From NCBI GenBank assembly GCA_037903475.1, contig JBAJFG010000052.1, positions 434,001 to 498,000 of the forward strand: 64,000 nucleotides of DNA, read 5' to 3'. The stretch comes from Ancylostoma caninum (Eukaryota > Nematoda > Chromadorea > Rhabditida > Ancylostomatidae). A program made the translations under genes and the position numbers. The notes beneath the pieces are model-generated. The model searched no databases and had not been told where the DNA came from. It saw only the letters and a list, made by a program, of their open reading frames with translations. Numbering within the stretch: the stretch's first letter is position 1; every line of letters starts with the position of its first letter. This document shows positions 41,321 to 54,200 of the stretch, piece after piece.

Positions 41321-44229
41321 GTGCTGCATTGCAACTCATCTATCCACTTTTTTTCTTTTTCAGGGCCACTTTGTAGCTCCCTTGAGGGGAGCAGTGAGCG
41401 ATATGTATTCCTACTGGCGAGTGGATAGCCATAATATCACCTCATCCTTCGTTCTTCTCGAAATCCAAGCGTTTTTTGAATGACAATAAAACCAGAAATC
41501 ATCTCTTCGTAGAATAAATTCTAAACTGGAGCACTTTGTAGAAGTTCTTCTTGGTTTCCCAGTACGAAAGTTACATGGTTGGGTATACATATATAAGTGG
41601 GTGGGCTAGGCTGAAAGCTAACACATCTTAGGAGGGTACAGGGACGATATCCAAGGTTTCAATCAGTAGTAATCAGGTCAATCCTTTGTGAGAAAACTAC
41701 GTGACTCATCGAGGCGCTAATCATAGTGCTTCGAGAAATTGTCGCCACTCAGGCCTCAGTTTCTAAAACCAGTGGAATCAGTTGTTTGTCTCTCTAAATA
41801 GTAAGGTTATTTATTTTAACGTTTGGACATGTAGCATACTGATACAGTTCTGCTTCTAACTAAAATAGTCAACGCCGGAGAAAGGCTCTGGAGTGACCGG
41901 TCTGCAGCGCGGGTTAGGAAATGTCAATGGGTTAAAAAGAACCGCAATAATGCTCATGGGTAACGAACTTTCGTATGCCATTCATTTTCCACTCCATTGT
42001 AATTTCCCATAGCTGTTTTTTTTTCAATTAGGAATTAATGTCAGCGAGTTTCACGACCAATTAAAGTTACTTGATGAGAAAGTTTCAAGTTCAAAAGCTT
42101 TCGTTACAGAGAAACACCCGCCCCTGCGCACACTCTCCTTCCATACGCGAATGTGGTCTCTTCTGTTTCTCGTAATCAGCTGACTTCCCCCTCCACATTT
42201 AGTATGCAGTTCGTGCAAATACGCTGTTTTTGCCGGCGTTTTGCCCATATTATATGCTACGAGTCATCCACATTCACTGGTAATCCGTCCAGTTTCAGCA
42301 CTACTTTACTTTCAAATGCCATATTACTGCAGTTTTTTATATGGACAAATGTTTCGTCTGCCACAGGATAAATGACTGAGAGTGTCGCTCGATGAGATTA
42401 ATGGCCCGCTGCCTTCTTGATAAGGAAACATATCAGAACTCAAAAAAATTGTACAGGGAAAGTCAAAGGAATGTGTAGAGGCCATCGATCAGCTCTAACA
42501 CTGGTGCTACTTGCGGCACTGGCCAAATTCAAAGCTTAGGACATGAATTTTCAGGAACTTCGAGAAGAAAAATTTTAAAAAAGAGATGGTATACAATCTA
42601 TCTAAACGAAGTTAAAGGTTCTAGTACTTGTTCCGTGCATAGTTCAGAGTTGGTACAGTTGTAAAAGGAATCCAAGCAAGTTCTTAAAGCAAGTTCTTGG
42701 CTTAGCACTCTAACGCCTGGTAAAGTAATATTAGAACCTTTTGGGTAAACATTTGAGTATCCTAACGATGGGCAATGTGAAACCTACTGAAAAAAAAGCA
42801 ATAGGCAATGTATGACCGCCGCCCCGCATAAAAATTCACGCTCTCAGCAGCTAACAGATGTAAATCCTTGCATGCGCGATGTATTCAGACACTACGATAG
42901 ACCAAAGTACGAACGGGGCTGGTGACAATTTGATGGGAGGTGTCTAATTGTCGAATAAGACCAGTGCGATAACAACGCTATCCATCAGCCGTGTCCGTGA
43001 GCGCGGCGAAAAAATTGCGACGAAGAAAATTCCTTAGAGTCTTCTCTCCGCGCAAGTTCCCCCTAAAAGTGCATAGTGTACCTATGTTGGACTGGATCCA
43101 GGTGCAGTTCTGGATGGCACCCCGCTATGGCGGACCACAGGGTGCCGAGTATCTTGTGGCTGTGACCCTGTAGGGGCCTGTCTCTCCACGACACTCACAG
43201 TCGTTTGCTCTATTTACGATCGGATGATAACAGCACAGCAATAGCAGCAGACCGCAAATCGCAGCGTGCGGCTACCGGCGGCCACAATGGTGCGTTTTCT
43301 TCCTTGTTCCTTGCCCGTAGATAAGTGTTTCTTTCCTGAAAATCTCATCCAGACGTTTTCGACCCACTTGAACTGTCTGCACCCGTAAATACTTTGCCGG
43401 TAATGTTTGCTTGCGGCAACCGCGTGGTTCCTTTCATCCTATACGTCATTCTCACTGTCACTTCGTCGAATTTCTGGGATTTCTGGAATTTCCTAGGATG
43501 AGACCTATTTCACAGGGACGTGGCCTAGCTACTACCTTTTCTTTTCTAGCTGTCATATTCCTTTCCGCTGAATTATGGTTCTTTTCCACTATAATCTTAA
43601 GTAAATTTTCCAGTTTGGTTATAAAAAAGAAGTAACGCATACCTTTTTTCACCTCATCGGATAAGTAGGTAAAGAGAACCCTTTTCCTCCCTTAACTGCT
43701 TTGAATTAATTTACAAGGCCTTTCCACGTGGGCCGGAAATCATGGAACTTAAACCATTATCCTATTTGTGGTTTATATAACCTTGGCAGTCGGAGAACGG
43801 GGAAATTGGTCTGCTAGCCCGGTTCCGCTTGCTTGTTCGTCCATGAATCTTACTCTGGTGATTCTGAAGAGTGCTAATCAGGCGCACTCAATGACCCAGA
43901 CTATGGTCTAGTGATGATTCGACACCTGCTTAGGAGTGAATACTTGAGAATATGCGCGTGAATTGTGCATTTCGCGAAGTTCCACCTCTTTCTGGGTAAT
44001 TTTGGTTATACGTCGTGTGTAAGTCGTGTAGAAATCGTGCTTACTGCCGCATGCGAGTAGATATTTTTGTCTTCTAAAGTAGTAAAAACTCATGTGCGTG
44101 AAATTTCACAGTATGACGAAGTTTAAGAGTAGAACTCAGCTCCATTCCCCTTTACTGCTCAGCCGATTCTTGAGGATCCCTTCTGTACCGTTTCCTAGAT
44201 ATCTATTATACCTGTTGGGCCCGTGTGCA

Positions 44230-44346
44230 CCATTGAGATTACCCATGGTAATCGTGTTAACGCACCCAATTTTACTCCTTACCTAGCACCCATCAACGTG
44301 TTTACCCATACGTGGCATCTACATCCAACTGTTACCCAAGGGTAGA
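44230..44346 (+). mobile_element. ATTACCCATGG-family repeat, best-preserved copy
   Basis: It runs from ACCATTGAGATTACCCATGG through TTACCTAGCACCCATCAACG to CTGTTACCCAAGGGTAGAC. The ends are partly inverted (TTACCCATGGTAA against TTACCCAAGGGTA), as in a small foldback element. Confidence 0.7.
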
Positions 44347-44936
44347 CATAATGTCAAACAGTATACAACATCATCGTAAGTATGAAATTACCGTTCCCTC
44401 CAATCAGGTGTTCGGGTAATTACCCCTCTGTGCAAAATTTGGACCGATTCTGCAAGTTGCCCAAACTACTCTATACCCAGTTATCGTGAGTGATAGTAGT
44501 AGTAAATGGTCAAGGTGTAATTATCTAACCGTAATTTTTGAAAGAAGATATTTCAGAACAAATCTACTCCTGCTAAGCCTCATTTGTAATTCCAGCTATG
44601 CACAGCTAGGCATAGTTCATGTTGGAAACTTTTTACATATGAGAGAACAAGTAAATAGCTGAGCAGCACTGGCGGACGTGGGCGGAAGGGGGGGGGGCGT
44701 GGGAAAAAAAGTGGGGTCTCCTCCGCTTTGGGGACCTAAGTGGAAAATAGAATTGATGAAAATATTAATTATAATGAGGAATGATAAACAAAAATAGTAT
44801 TAAAAGCAATAACAAAAATGGACAATTAAAAATAATGTAATGCAAAATTTTTATTGGTATTGTAAAGTAATTTTGAAAATTTGGCGAACCATTCTCGTGG
44901 GAGGGGGCCTTGATAAAGAGTTGAGATAACAGTCAC

Positions 44937-45144
44937 CCAAACTGATACGCCATTTTCTAAGGCTGTCGCTAGAGTCCACGCGGAGTATAGCACTTGTGTG
45001 ACCGTCGCGAGCGAGATCGACTCCTATACCTATTGATTTTGAGCGGTGCATTGCTGGCGTTGCTGCTGTACGACCCATTGACAATCGATAAGCATCAATA
45101 TCGTTGTAGTGTGAGCGGCGTCTTCTCAAAACGCCAAAGCACGC
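44937..45144 (-). CDS. Candidate internal exon of an unrecognised minus-strand gene
   Basis: On the minus strand an acceptor (TATACTCCAG) at 45145 opens a frame with a stop just upstream of the acceptor. It stays open for 208 nt to a possible donor (TTGG|GTGACT). The encoded segment includes SHYNDIDAYRLSMGRT, HRSKSIGIGVDLARDG and HTSAILRVDSSDSLRKW, a composition that looks protein-like. It ends only 146 nt from the first recognised amine oxidase exon on the other strand. No family is recognised and no partner exon was found. It may be a lone exon, a processed fragment or chance. Confidence 0.25.
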
Positions 45145-45290
45145 CTGGAGTATAGCCGCAAGTTACGTGAAAAAACTGTACTCTCCCAAATCTCCTGCCT
45201 CAGACTAGCACTTCATTTTGTTGGCAAAAAGGGCCCAAAATCCATAGACGTTTTCCACAAAGTATAAACCCTCAGCAAATTGTTTTTCAG

Positions 45291-48200
45291 CCAGCACTGC
45301 CGACTCGAGTCGCCATAATCGGAGCGGGCTTCGCTGGATTATCAGCGGCCGCTACACTCGAGAAGCACTCGGTGGACTACGTGGTGTATGAGGGAGCCGG
45401 TCGGGTTGGAGGACGAGTGTACTCAATTCCTTATGGTTTGTTTATGTCTCTGAGAGAATGGCTAATGACGTAATCGGCGCTAATCTCACCGGGTCAGAGG
45501 GCAGCTAGGCAACTATCCCTTGGTGATGACATTAGTAGGTTTTACTGATGGCTCCTTTGTAGTTCTCTGTGGGGCCGCTGGCAGATGAGCTATCAGTGTC
45601 GTCCAAAAGAGGATTTGTCCTTTTCGAATGATTGGCCTCACGTAGGAAACATTGCTCTTTCTGATAGCGATCAATCAAAAGTTGCACTTTGAGATCACAA
45701 AAGAAGCTGTGATAATGAAATAGCAGCCCATTTATGGACATAGCATACGTACATTGGTCTCTTGGGAAATATGGAAGCACCCAGTTCAAAAGAGAACCGA
45801 TAGATTTTCAGAGAGTTTTAGAATTGAGTTTTTTTTTTAGAGAATGGCAGAGCGGAGTTATTGTACCCACATTATATGATGTATTTTGCCTTCCAGAAGA
45901 TGGATGCCTCCAACATGGTGCCGAATTCATCAACGGCGAGAACAACGAGATTTACCGGATAGCAAATGAAAGGAATCTTACCGTGGAGTACACAAGGGAC
46001 TTCGACCTCTTCAGTAGAAATGTGCAGTACGGATTCAACGGGCAGCGGATCGACAAGTGAGTTAGAAGCTCAAAAGCCGATGCAGTATATGTACCAGACA
46101 AACTTTCGGAACTTGCGCGGAGCTTGCCGATTTTCGGAACTTCCGCGGAGCCTGATTTACTATTGGAGCCCGATTTTCGGAACTTGCGCGGAAATATGAC
46201 GTCACTCGACGATTTTTTCGGAAGTTCCGCGCAAGTTCCGCGGAAGTTCCGAGTGGAGGCGCAGAGAAAAAAGTAGCTTCGGAACCTGCGCGGAGCTTGA
46301 CACTTTTCGGAACTTCCGCGGAGCTTGGTTTACTATCGAGAGCGCACAGCACGCGCACTTTCGGAACTTCCGCGGAGCCTTGACGTCACTCGGAAGTTCC
46401 GCGGAAGTTCCGTGGAACTTCCGAATTGATGAGGCGGTGAGAGATACCTCGGAGGTTCCGCGGAGCTTGTTCGGAAGTTGCGCGGAGCTTGTTCGGAAGT
46501 TCCGCGGAGCTTGTTCGGAAGTTGCGCGGAGCTTGTTCGGAAGTTCCGCGGAGCTTGTTCGGAAGTTGCGCGGAGCTTGTTCGGAAGTTCCGCGGAGCTT
46601 GTTCGGAAGTTGCGCGGAGCTTGTTCGGAAGTTCCGCGGAAAGGTATAACATACATACTGCCCACGTATTATTCTGTCCAGAATATAAAATGCCAGAACA
46701 AATAGCGAAATTATGCCCAGAGATTCACCGAATGGTCGTCAATCAGTTAGTTCGCCATAATATCTCCTTGAAGCTACATTCTGTCTATATTCAAACAACA
46801 TCCGTACGTGAGCATAATTATAAACGGCTTGAAGGCAACACCCACAGAAATTTTTGTGTAGGTATAGTGTGTTTCACCGGACAACGTAGTTGCGAAGATA
46901 TCAGAGAAAGAGAGAACGCGAGAAATAATGCTGTGTTCGAATTCGAAATAATGTCGTTTTTGAAACGGACTATATCGGCGCTCGCAAGAATTGAGAGGCT
47001 ACACGTATTTCAGCATTTCAACACAGATGAGTTATGGCATGAAATAAATGGGTATTTTTGACTACAATCTCCCTCTTTCCTTATGATAGGCCTGCTTTCA
47101 TTCCCATCTTCCCCCAACTCGAGCCCGGGCAACTCGGTCATCTTCGCAAACGGGCTAATCTGGTAGCAACGAAAACTGCGTTTTCCGTAGCATTCAAGAA
47201 AATTGATCACTGCCATCGTTTTCACCATAGCCCTAAGCCTAGAAATTCAATTAAATTTCTGACAGCAAAATTTCCATGGGTGCTGCCTTTAAAAAGGGAG
47301 TCAAGTTTATTAGGAAGGGCACGACTCCAAAGTGAAAGAACGAATAACCAGTACAGCTCCACAGAAATATGGAATTCAGTTTGAAGATACCGCAGATTAT
47401 GTTTAAACGTAAATTTTTCTCCCTTCTCTCGTTCGCTCTTCCCGATCCCCTCCTCTCAGGGTAGTCCTTCAACCATCTCCATCGAACTCCAAATCTCCCT
47501 TTAACAAATCAGGAAGTGCAGAAGTTCTGATTCTCTTCTCCGTTTGTTATTTTGATTTTGAATGGGACCAGTTTCAAAGAATATGTCCAGATGAACCAAA
47601 AAGGTTGTCTTTTCTCAGACTATGTATGGTCTATTAGCTTACAGAGGGCGCCTGATCCGACTTTGTCTGCAATCACGACTTTGCCCGCAGAATGCGTCTG
47701 GAAGGATATTTTATCGAATGGCAGTAGGGAAACATAAGAATGGAAGGAATCACACCATATGCAAATCAAAAAAGTGCAAAGAATAGATCGGTTAGCCGAA
47801 AAATGATGAAGTCGTAGTTGGGAACGAAGTCGGATCGGGCACCCTCTGTGATCTAATAGGGTGTAGCTCCATAAAATAGGGTAGTGAAATCTCTTCCTCT
47901 CTCCTCCTTTTGTTGACTCCGGTCTCGCAGAACAAGATCGGGAGCCTATTGCTACACCATGATCCCTTATCATAGCAATCTACAAAATTTCAGAATCAAT
48001 CTACAAAATTTCTATCTGAGAGACGCAAACCGAAAAAAAATTAGATACGGACAAAAAAAAAAACAAAGGTGAAGATGTGTAAATGATGAGATGCAAAGAA
48101 ATTAATCCATAATGGGAGCTAGATTGTAAACAATAACAAAGTGGTCGCCTACGCGTACAGCAACGACTCTCTTCATAACTTTTGCACAATGCCGACAACT

Positions 48201-51200
48201 CGTTCTGGTAATCGCTGTCATAAAACGCCATTACTGAAGCCTTTGGGGAATTATGTGACACATTAGTATATAATTCGCGAAGATAAGCCAAAAAATAGCT
48301 ATTTAGAAAAAGGGGAACTCTGCCTCGACACGGCTTTTTGAGAAGATCATTTTGAAGAAAGGCAAACCAAGCAGCTTCTGAATGACGCAAAGTGTCTGCC
48401 GAAAATACAGCTGTGTTTTCCCCCTAGTTTATCTTCTCTTCGCTCTGGAGCAATCTCTAGGATCGCCCTACAATAAGGGGAATCACTGGGATATCCTCGT
48501 AAACAACGCTTCGGACCAGAAATCATGCACATCCATGATTCATAGCACACTGAAAGTAGCCAGATGCAACGCAAATTTTCCGTGAATAGCGAATTAATAA
48601 GCGAAACGATAATTGAACATAAATTTTCTTAACTTGAGACGCTTAGACATTTTTGGAGACGAAGTTATGTGAACTACTTTTTGCTTCTCATTTTTTCAAA
48701 ACTTCTAAGTTAAATCAAGCTTTCTTTCGAATTTCCATTGTGCGACAAGCAGCTCTGTGCTCTATGACATAAAATGGGTGCGAGAATATGTAATTAAGAA
48801 CTATTTGTAAGGATCTAGCAGAAATGGAAAGAGAAAGCGACTATTTGCAGTAAAATTCCCGAATTCTCGAAAGAATGAAAATATTGAAGACAACAGGAAA
48901 ACTTTCTCCTCATAGCTTCGATAATTTATTCATTTTACGAAAAACAAGATCTGCGTTTAAAAAATTTAAGATTAATTTGTTCAAAATCACTAACGGAGCT
49001 CTGAGAAAACCAAATGGAAGTGGAAATGTGGTGCGTAGGACCCCAACCGAATTAGGTACCACTTCTTCTGCTCACTCGTGCAACTGACGGTCCGAATTAG
49101 CGAAATTTTTGATTACCAAAAAATTACCCTGTACGAAACTGTAGTTTTCAGAGTATAAAATCGTCAAAAAGACAGTACTCAATCAAGTAAATAAGTAGAC
49201 AGATGAATAAGCAAACGAATAAAGATAACGACAATGTCTTCCTTGTGATTGCAAGCCCCATAGTTTGTTTTTTCAGACAACTTGTCAAGAGCTGGCTTGA
49301 CTTCGTCAGTGACATTGAACTGCAATTTGCTAAAGAAGCAGAGCAGAGGAGTGAAATGAGCGTGGCTGAAAGGTTTCGAGAGCTGTACGAGCAGTGGATC
49401 ACGGTTTGTCACTTGTTTTGGCTTAATTTTTCTAGAAAATTCTGCTGAAAAGGTGTTGCTAGATTTCGCTAAAGATACCTCCACGAAAGGTTGAACAGAA
49501 AATAGAACTTTTCGCGATAGGAAATGCATCCATTCTATACCAAAGATTCCTGGTATACTAGTCTATGCCTAGCATTATACACGGGTAAATACTGGCACAA
49601 TCACCTAATTTTTGCAAATGGACAAGTGCTCAAGGATATAATACGAAATAAGCTGGTCCTACATTCCCAGGAACTGAAAACAAGAAGCAAGGAATAAGCA
49701 AGGAATAAGCTGACGAAACCAAGCTATGGGGAAGCTGTACTAGTCCGAGAGTGGCACTTTAATGTCCAACTTCCATCATATTTGGCTGTTATTCTAGCAA
49801 TAGAGGCTAGCACGAAGGGGGACGGGAATTAGTGGGGTGGAGAGCACGACAAATGGCGCAAGGGCATTGCCCAGCATGCAAACGCTAAAAAAACCACAGC
49901 GCGGCTCTTTTGGACATTTTGGAGACGGCCAGCCTCCCCAGTAAAATTGTTGACAAGCTAACAAGAGGAAAATAATTGAGAACGGCGCATCTCTGAGTGG
50001 ATTACCCCTGGTTCCAAAAACTGCTTGTTAAAGGTGGTACCAGTCATTTTTTCAACAGGAAGAATGGGAGCTGCTTATCGAAGACAGGCTTGGCCAAAGG
50101 TCGATCAAAAAAATTGCATAAAGGTAAATAATTCGGTGACTTTGCACTTTCTGCTCCTCAGTAAATTCCGGCTGGTCTTCGCAAGAATCATGCATTATTA
50201 GAACCGTAGCGTTGACCCCACTAACAATTTCTGCTGCATTCGTGACAAATTTAACAGATCCCTTCTAAGTTTTTGCTAAGTTGCTGCCGTAGTCGTGGCA
50301 CTTTTTTCCTGAAAATTAGGTAGAAATCGCAGATGCAAGAAGCACAGAGCAAATAAGTGAAATTAACTGCAACGCATGAAAAAATAACAGTCAAACACTG
50401 GGAGTAAAATTGAAAATTTTATTTATAGCATTTATTTCAAGAAAGCTCGTTAACTCCTTCCTCAAGGTTTATTTTTTATGAACCCATGACCAACCGAAAG
50501 CGGGTTAGCAAGCCAACTTCTGCGGCCTAGGTCTCCTAACATTACGTAATTTTTAGGGTGACCAGTCACGCTAACCATCGCTGGTTTGTGTGGTTAGCGC
50601 TTTACAAATGCTAACCCAGATCCATAGTACATATAACCAGTTATTGCTACGTGCTGGAATTATCAGTGTGCGTAGAACAATCCAATAAGCAAAAAGAAAC
50701 AAAACTTGAAAAAAAACCTGGCAAGTGAAATAGAGCTCGTGGAGACGTTGCACCCAACTCGAAGAACGTACTTCACCCAATAAAATGAAGAAAGGATGAG
50801 GCAGTCAAAAAAGAACCCATCCAGACAGATTCCAAATAGGTCTGCTACTCGTCAATCATTCAGGGAGACGAAAAACTCGAGAAGGACAGAGTGATCTTCG
50901 ATCGACTCGCTCGCTTCTACCTAACGTACTATGAAATCGAGTGGTCCTCTCCTGCTAACGAGGTAACAGTTTACTACCTCCAGATTAAACAAAACGCTTC
51001 CCTCCCATTAGTACAAATTTTGGAAGCATAAAGGAAATCCTCCCAGAATTTCGAGTGTTTGCGTATTTCCTCAGCATTATTGCAGGATTTTTACACTAAT
51101 ATTTTCTGCAATAAACAAGTAGTTGATACCGGCTAATCTGGTTAGAAATAAAGAACGACGGCGACTTAACTTCTACCTTTCTGGCAGTTTCCCATAACTT

Positions 51201-54200
51201 GACAAAGCAATTCTATGTTTAATTTCTTAAATTGCTTACTAAGCAATGGACAATTGCTGCTATTTAATCTAGATGTTCCCAAGTCTCTGACATCTAGTAG
51301 AGAGAAAACTCGCAAAGCAGCAGCTACAGATAACAGATCGCTTCAGCAAATGCTGAAAAAAGAGAGCAAACATAAACTCCGATATTTGGCTGAGGATCCG
51401 TGTGAAGTGTTTGTCGCAAGTCTGACCCATGGGTGTTTATGCCTACTTCCCGAACGGAATCAAAAATTCATGAATAATCCCTAAAGAGATCGATTGCTTC
51501 CTAGTCTGATTGTCAGAGAAAAAGCCGGCGATACTTGAATCCACAGGTCTATAGGAGGGGTGAGTTCAGCTCCATTCGGCGTTCACCACCCAATCCATGA
51601 ACTAAGTAACAGGTTCGAGGGTGAAAATCTACATACAGTTACTTTGTCGATTCCTGGACCGATTTTTTAAAGTTGAACCGGCAGGTTGCAGTTTTTCACT
51701 AGTGGTGCTTGCTACGAGCTCAGTATATTGTTAGTGCCGATGCACTTCTTCAGAATATTGCTTTCGAAAAAAAAATTCAGCTTATCTGAAAATCAATCTT
51801 TACATTTAACAGCTGATTTGCATAAAAATACTTGAAATGTTTCTTTTCTGGGCACACGACAATTCTGTCTGAGAACTCTTTACAGCTCGCCCTTCTTAAC
51901 TTTGCCGATTGGGACGATGGCGGGCATGAGTCGGCTTCAGTTACACTGGAGAAGAAAGGCTTCTGTGATATACTTGACGATATCAAATTGAAAGTTCCAG
52001 AAAAAAGGATTCGACTGAATTGCGTGGTCAAAAAAGTGGAATACTCAGGTGATAAAAACTACAATTTTTTCTCGGCTTCAGCCCCTGTTGAGGCTCACTT
52101 CGATTCCTTAATGGTGAACGAAGCTTGCTTCCAAGCTTATGAATAAATTTAAGGTAACGGAGCGACACTAATCCTCGAAAATGGCGAACAACACCACTAT
52201 GACCATGTGGTCATCACTTGCCCGCTCGGCTTCTTGAAAAGAAACCACGCCTCATTTTTCAGTCCACCTCTAGATTCGCATAAAATCGACGCAATCGTCA
52301 ATCTAGGTAAGGCCTTGGGTTTTGTTTCGATCTCTTGTTCGTTGTTGCTCTGGTATTGTCCATAGAGTGCATTATGCATAAAATATTATGACAGATAAAA
52401 TGCCATATTAAACGTTTCCCATGCTGTCAATACGATGAGATGAGATGTGGCATCTAGACCAAAATATAACATTTATGAGCTGAACGAATGACGTTAGCAC
52501 ATTCTTGAAATGGAGGTCCTACAACATTTTACAGTAACTCCTGAATGTACTCCCATAAAAAGTTGAATATCTATAAACGATGCCTTAGAGAGCGCTGTTT
52601 TGCCCATTTTGGGATTCGTTTTATTTCGGATTTCCTGAGGCCTGAAATGAGCCTTCCCATTTTATGGATCTCGAGATGGCATCTCGAGTTGCATAAGATC
52701 TAAAAACAGTTCTTCCGTTGTTATACCAGTTCTAGCCGGAGAATCAGGCAGATTTCAGCTCCATCAAGTAAATTCATCCGTTCCGGCATCGCCTAGGATC
52801 TACGATTGTGCGTAGATATTCGAAGCTTCAAATACGTTCAGTTTTTGCAAAAAATAACCAAAAAATACCCAATAACCAAAGCAAACGATGGCCTGGATTT
52901 TCTACCCGGAATGATTCCAGCATTACGCTGTAAAAAAATTCAAGCTACGATTTTAGCGATTTCCTAAGTTACCCGCTCGGATATCGACGTTTGCTACATT
53001 TAAGAAAAATTCATGCATACAACTGCAGATCATTACTACTTATTATAGGATTTGGCAACATGATGAAGGTGTTCCTTGAATACTCAAAGCCATGGTGGCC
53101 ACTTGACGTCGACGCGATAGCACCATTGCAGTCAAACAGCCCACTTGCTGAATCATTTCCGGTCTTCCAGCCCCTTTACTGGAATAACAAGGTCAACAAA
53201 ATTCCCTTATCGGAACTTTTCCTTTTATAGCAGATACTTTACACCATTACTGACACCTCCGATAAATGAACACTACCGTAAAAAGTCTATAGTTTTTCAG
53301 ATTCTCGTCGCATGGGTGTCGGGCAAAGGTCCCGGTTTGATAAGTAACCTCGAAGATGAGGAGCTGGTTGACGGTATCACTCAGCACCTGCGGGAAGCGT
53401 TAGGAGATCAGGGTATTCCTCGACCCGTGAAGATATTCAGGTACGAATTCTTGCTCGAATATGTCATGCGTAGAACGGAAGTAGTGGTAAGGGTGGGAAG
53501 CCAGTAAGCATGTGAACAGATTTATTTCGAAAGTAATGATCCTACTTCTGAATTAATGGTTTGGTAGAGGCGGTGTCGCTGTTGCACGATTGGCCAATTC
53601 TCACGTTCTCTATGTCATCTTATCTTTCGTTCATGTTTAAATTCGCCAACACAGTGTAATTAGGCATGGAAAGAGAAGACATGGTACTAAGACAAAGAAG
53701 TATTGAAATGAACCAATCATGGAACAGCCGTATCGCCCAGCTCCTGCTCACGATGCGCTGCTCCCTAGCGAATTTGCCCTGATGGGGGGGGACGATTAGA
53801 ATCTAGGTTAGCAGTTATGGAATCCAGTCACTGCTAAGCTCTTTCAGCGTTTTTTAGTAAAATAAAAACTTTTTTCTCAAAAATGACTACAGTGCCGATC
53901 ACTCCTGCACTACAGAATACCACTCGTCAGGTCCGCCGCGCTGCACTACCTATGCGATGCGGCAGACCAGCTAGGTGCTGCAGTTGTCGGGCGTTTCTAT
54001 TATTGATGTTCTGCTAGTTTTCATCGAAGCATCTCGGAATGAAAACATAGACGAAGAAAAGGGTGGAAAACACTGTCCGGCAACAACAGCGTCCAGTTGG
54101 TCTGCTGCGCTGCGTAGATGGTGCGGCGCGACAGACCAGACGGGCTGCATTTTGTGATTCAAGAGTGGTTGAGCAACGTAGAAAGCTAAAACTGAGAAAC

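Larger units (their letters stand above)
30411..44936. other. Long region with repeats but no supportable gene
   Basis: Besides the TGAA array, the 39.3 kb tandem repeat, the ATTACCCATGG copies and the weak 41.1 kb candidate, nothing gene-like was found. Simple tracts include (TA)n at about 35027-35042 and 37011-37022 and G runs near 34306 and 44690. The stretch 37380-37665 ends in TAAATAAATAAAT and may be a short retroelement copy. The missing first exon of the amine oxidase gene may lie in the right part of this block. Confidence 0.45.

Noticed and set aside
46333..47061. Several long frames on both strands, up to 190 codons
   Set aside because: They come from the stop-free 22-bp tandem array and run on into the adjoining transposon-like element.
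50059..50121. Possible amine oxidase exon encoding EEWELLIEDRLGQRSIKK
   Set aside because: It has a good acceptor but an in-frame TAA before the best donor. The exons 49277-49403, 50864-50962 and 51886-52048 join in phase without it.
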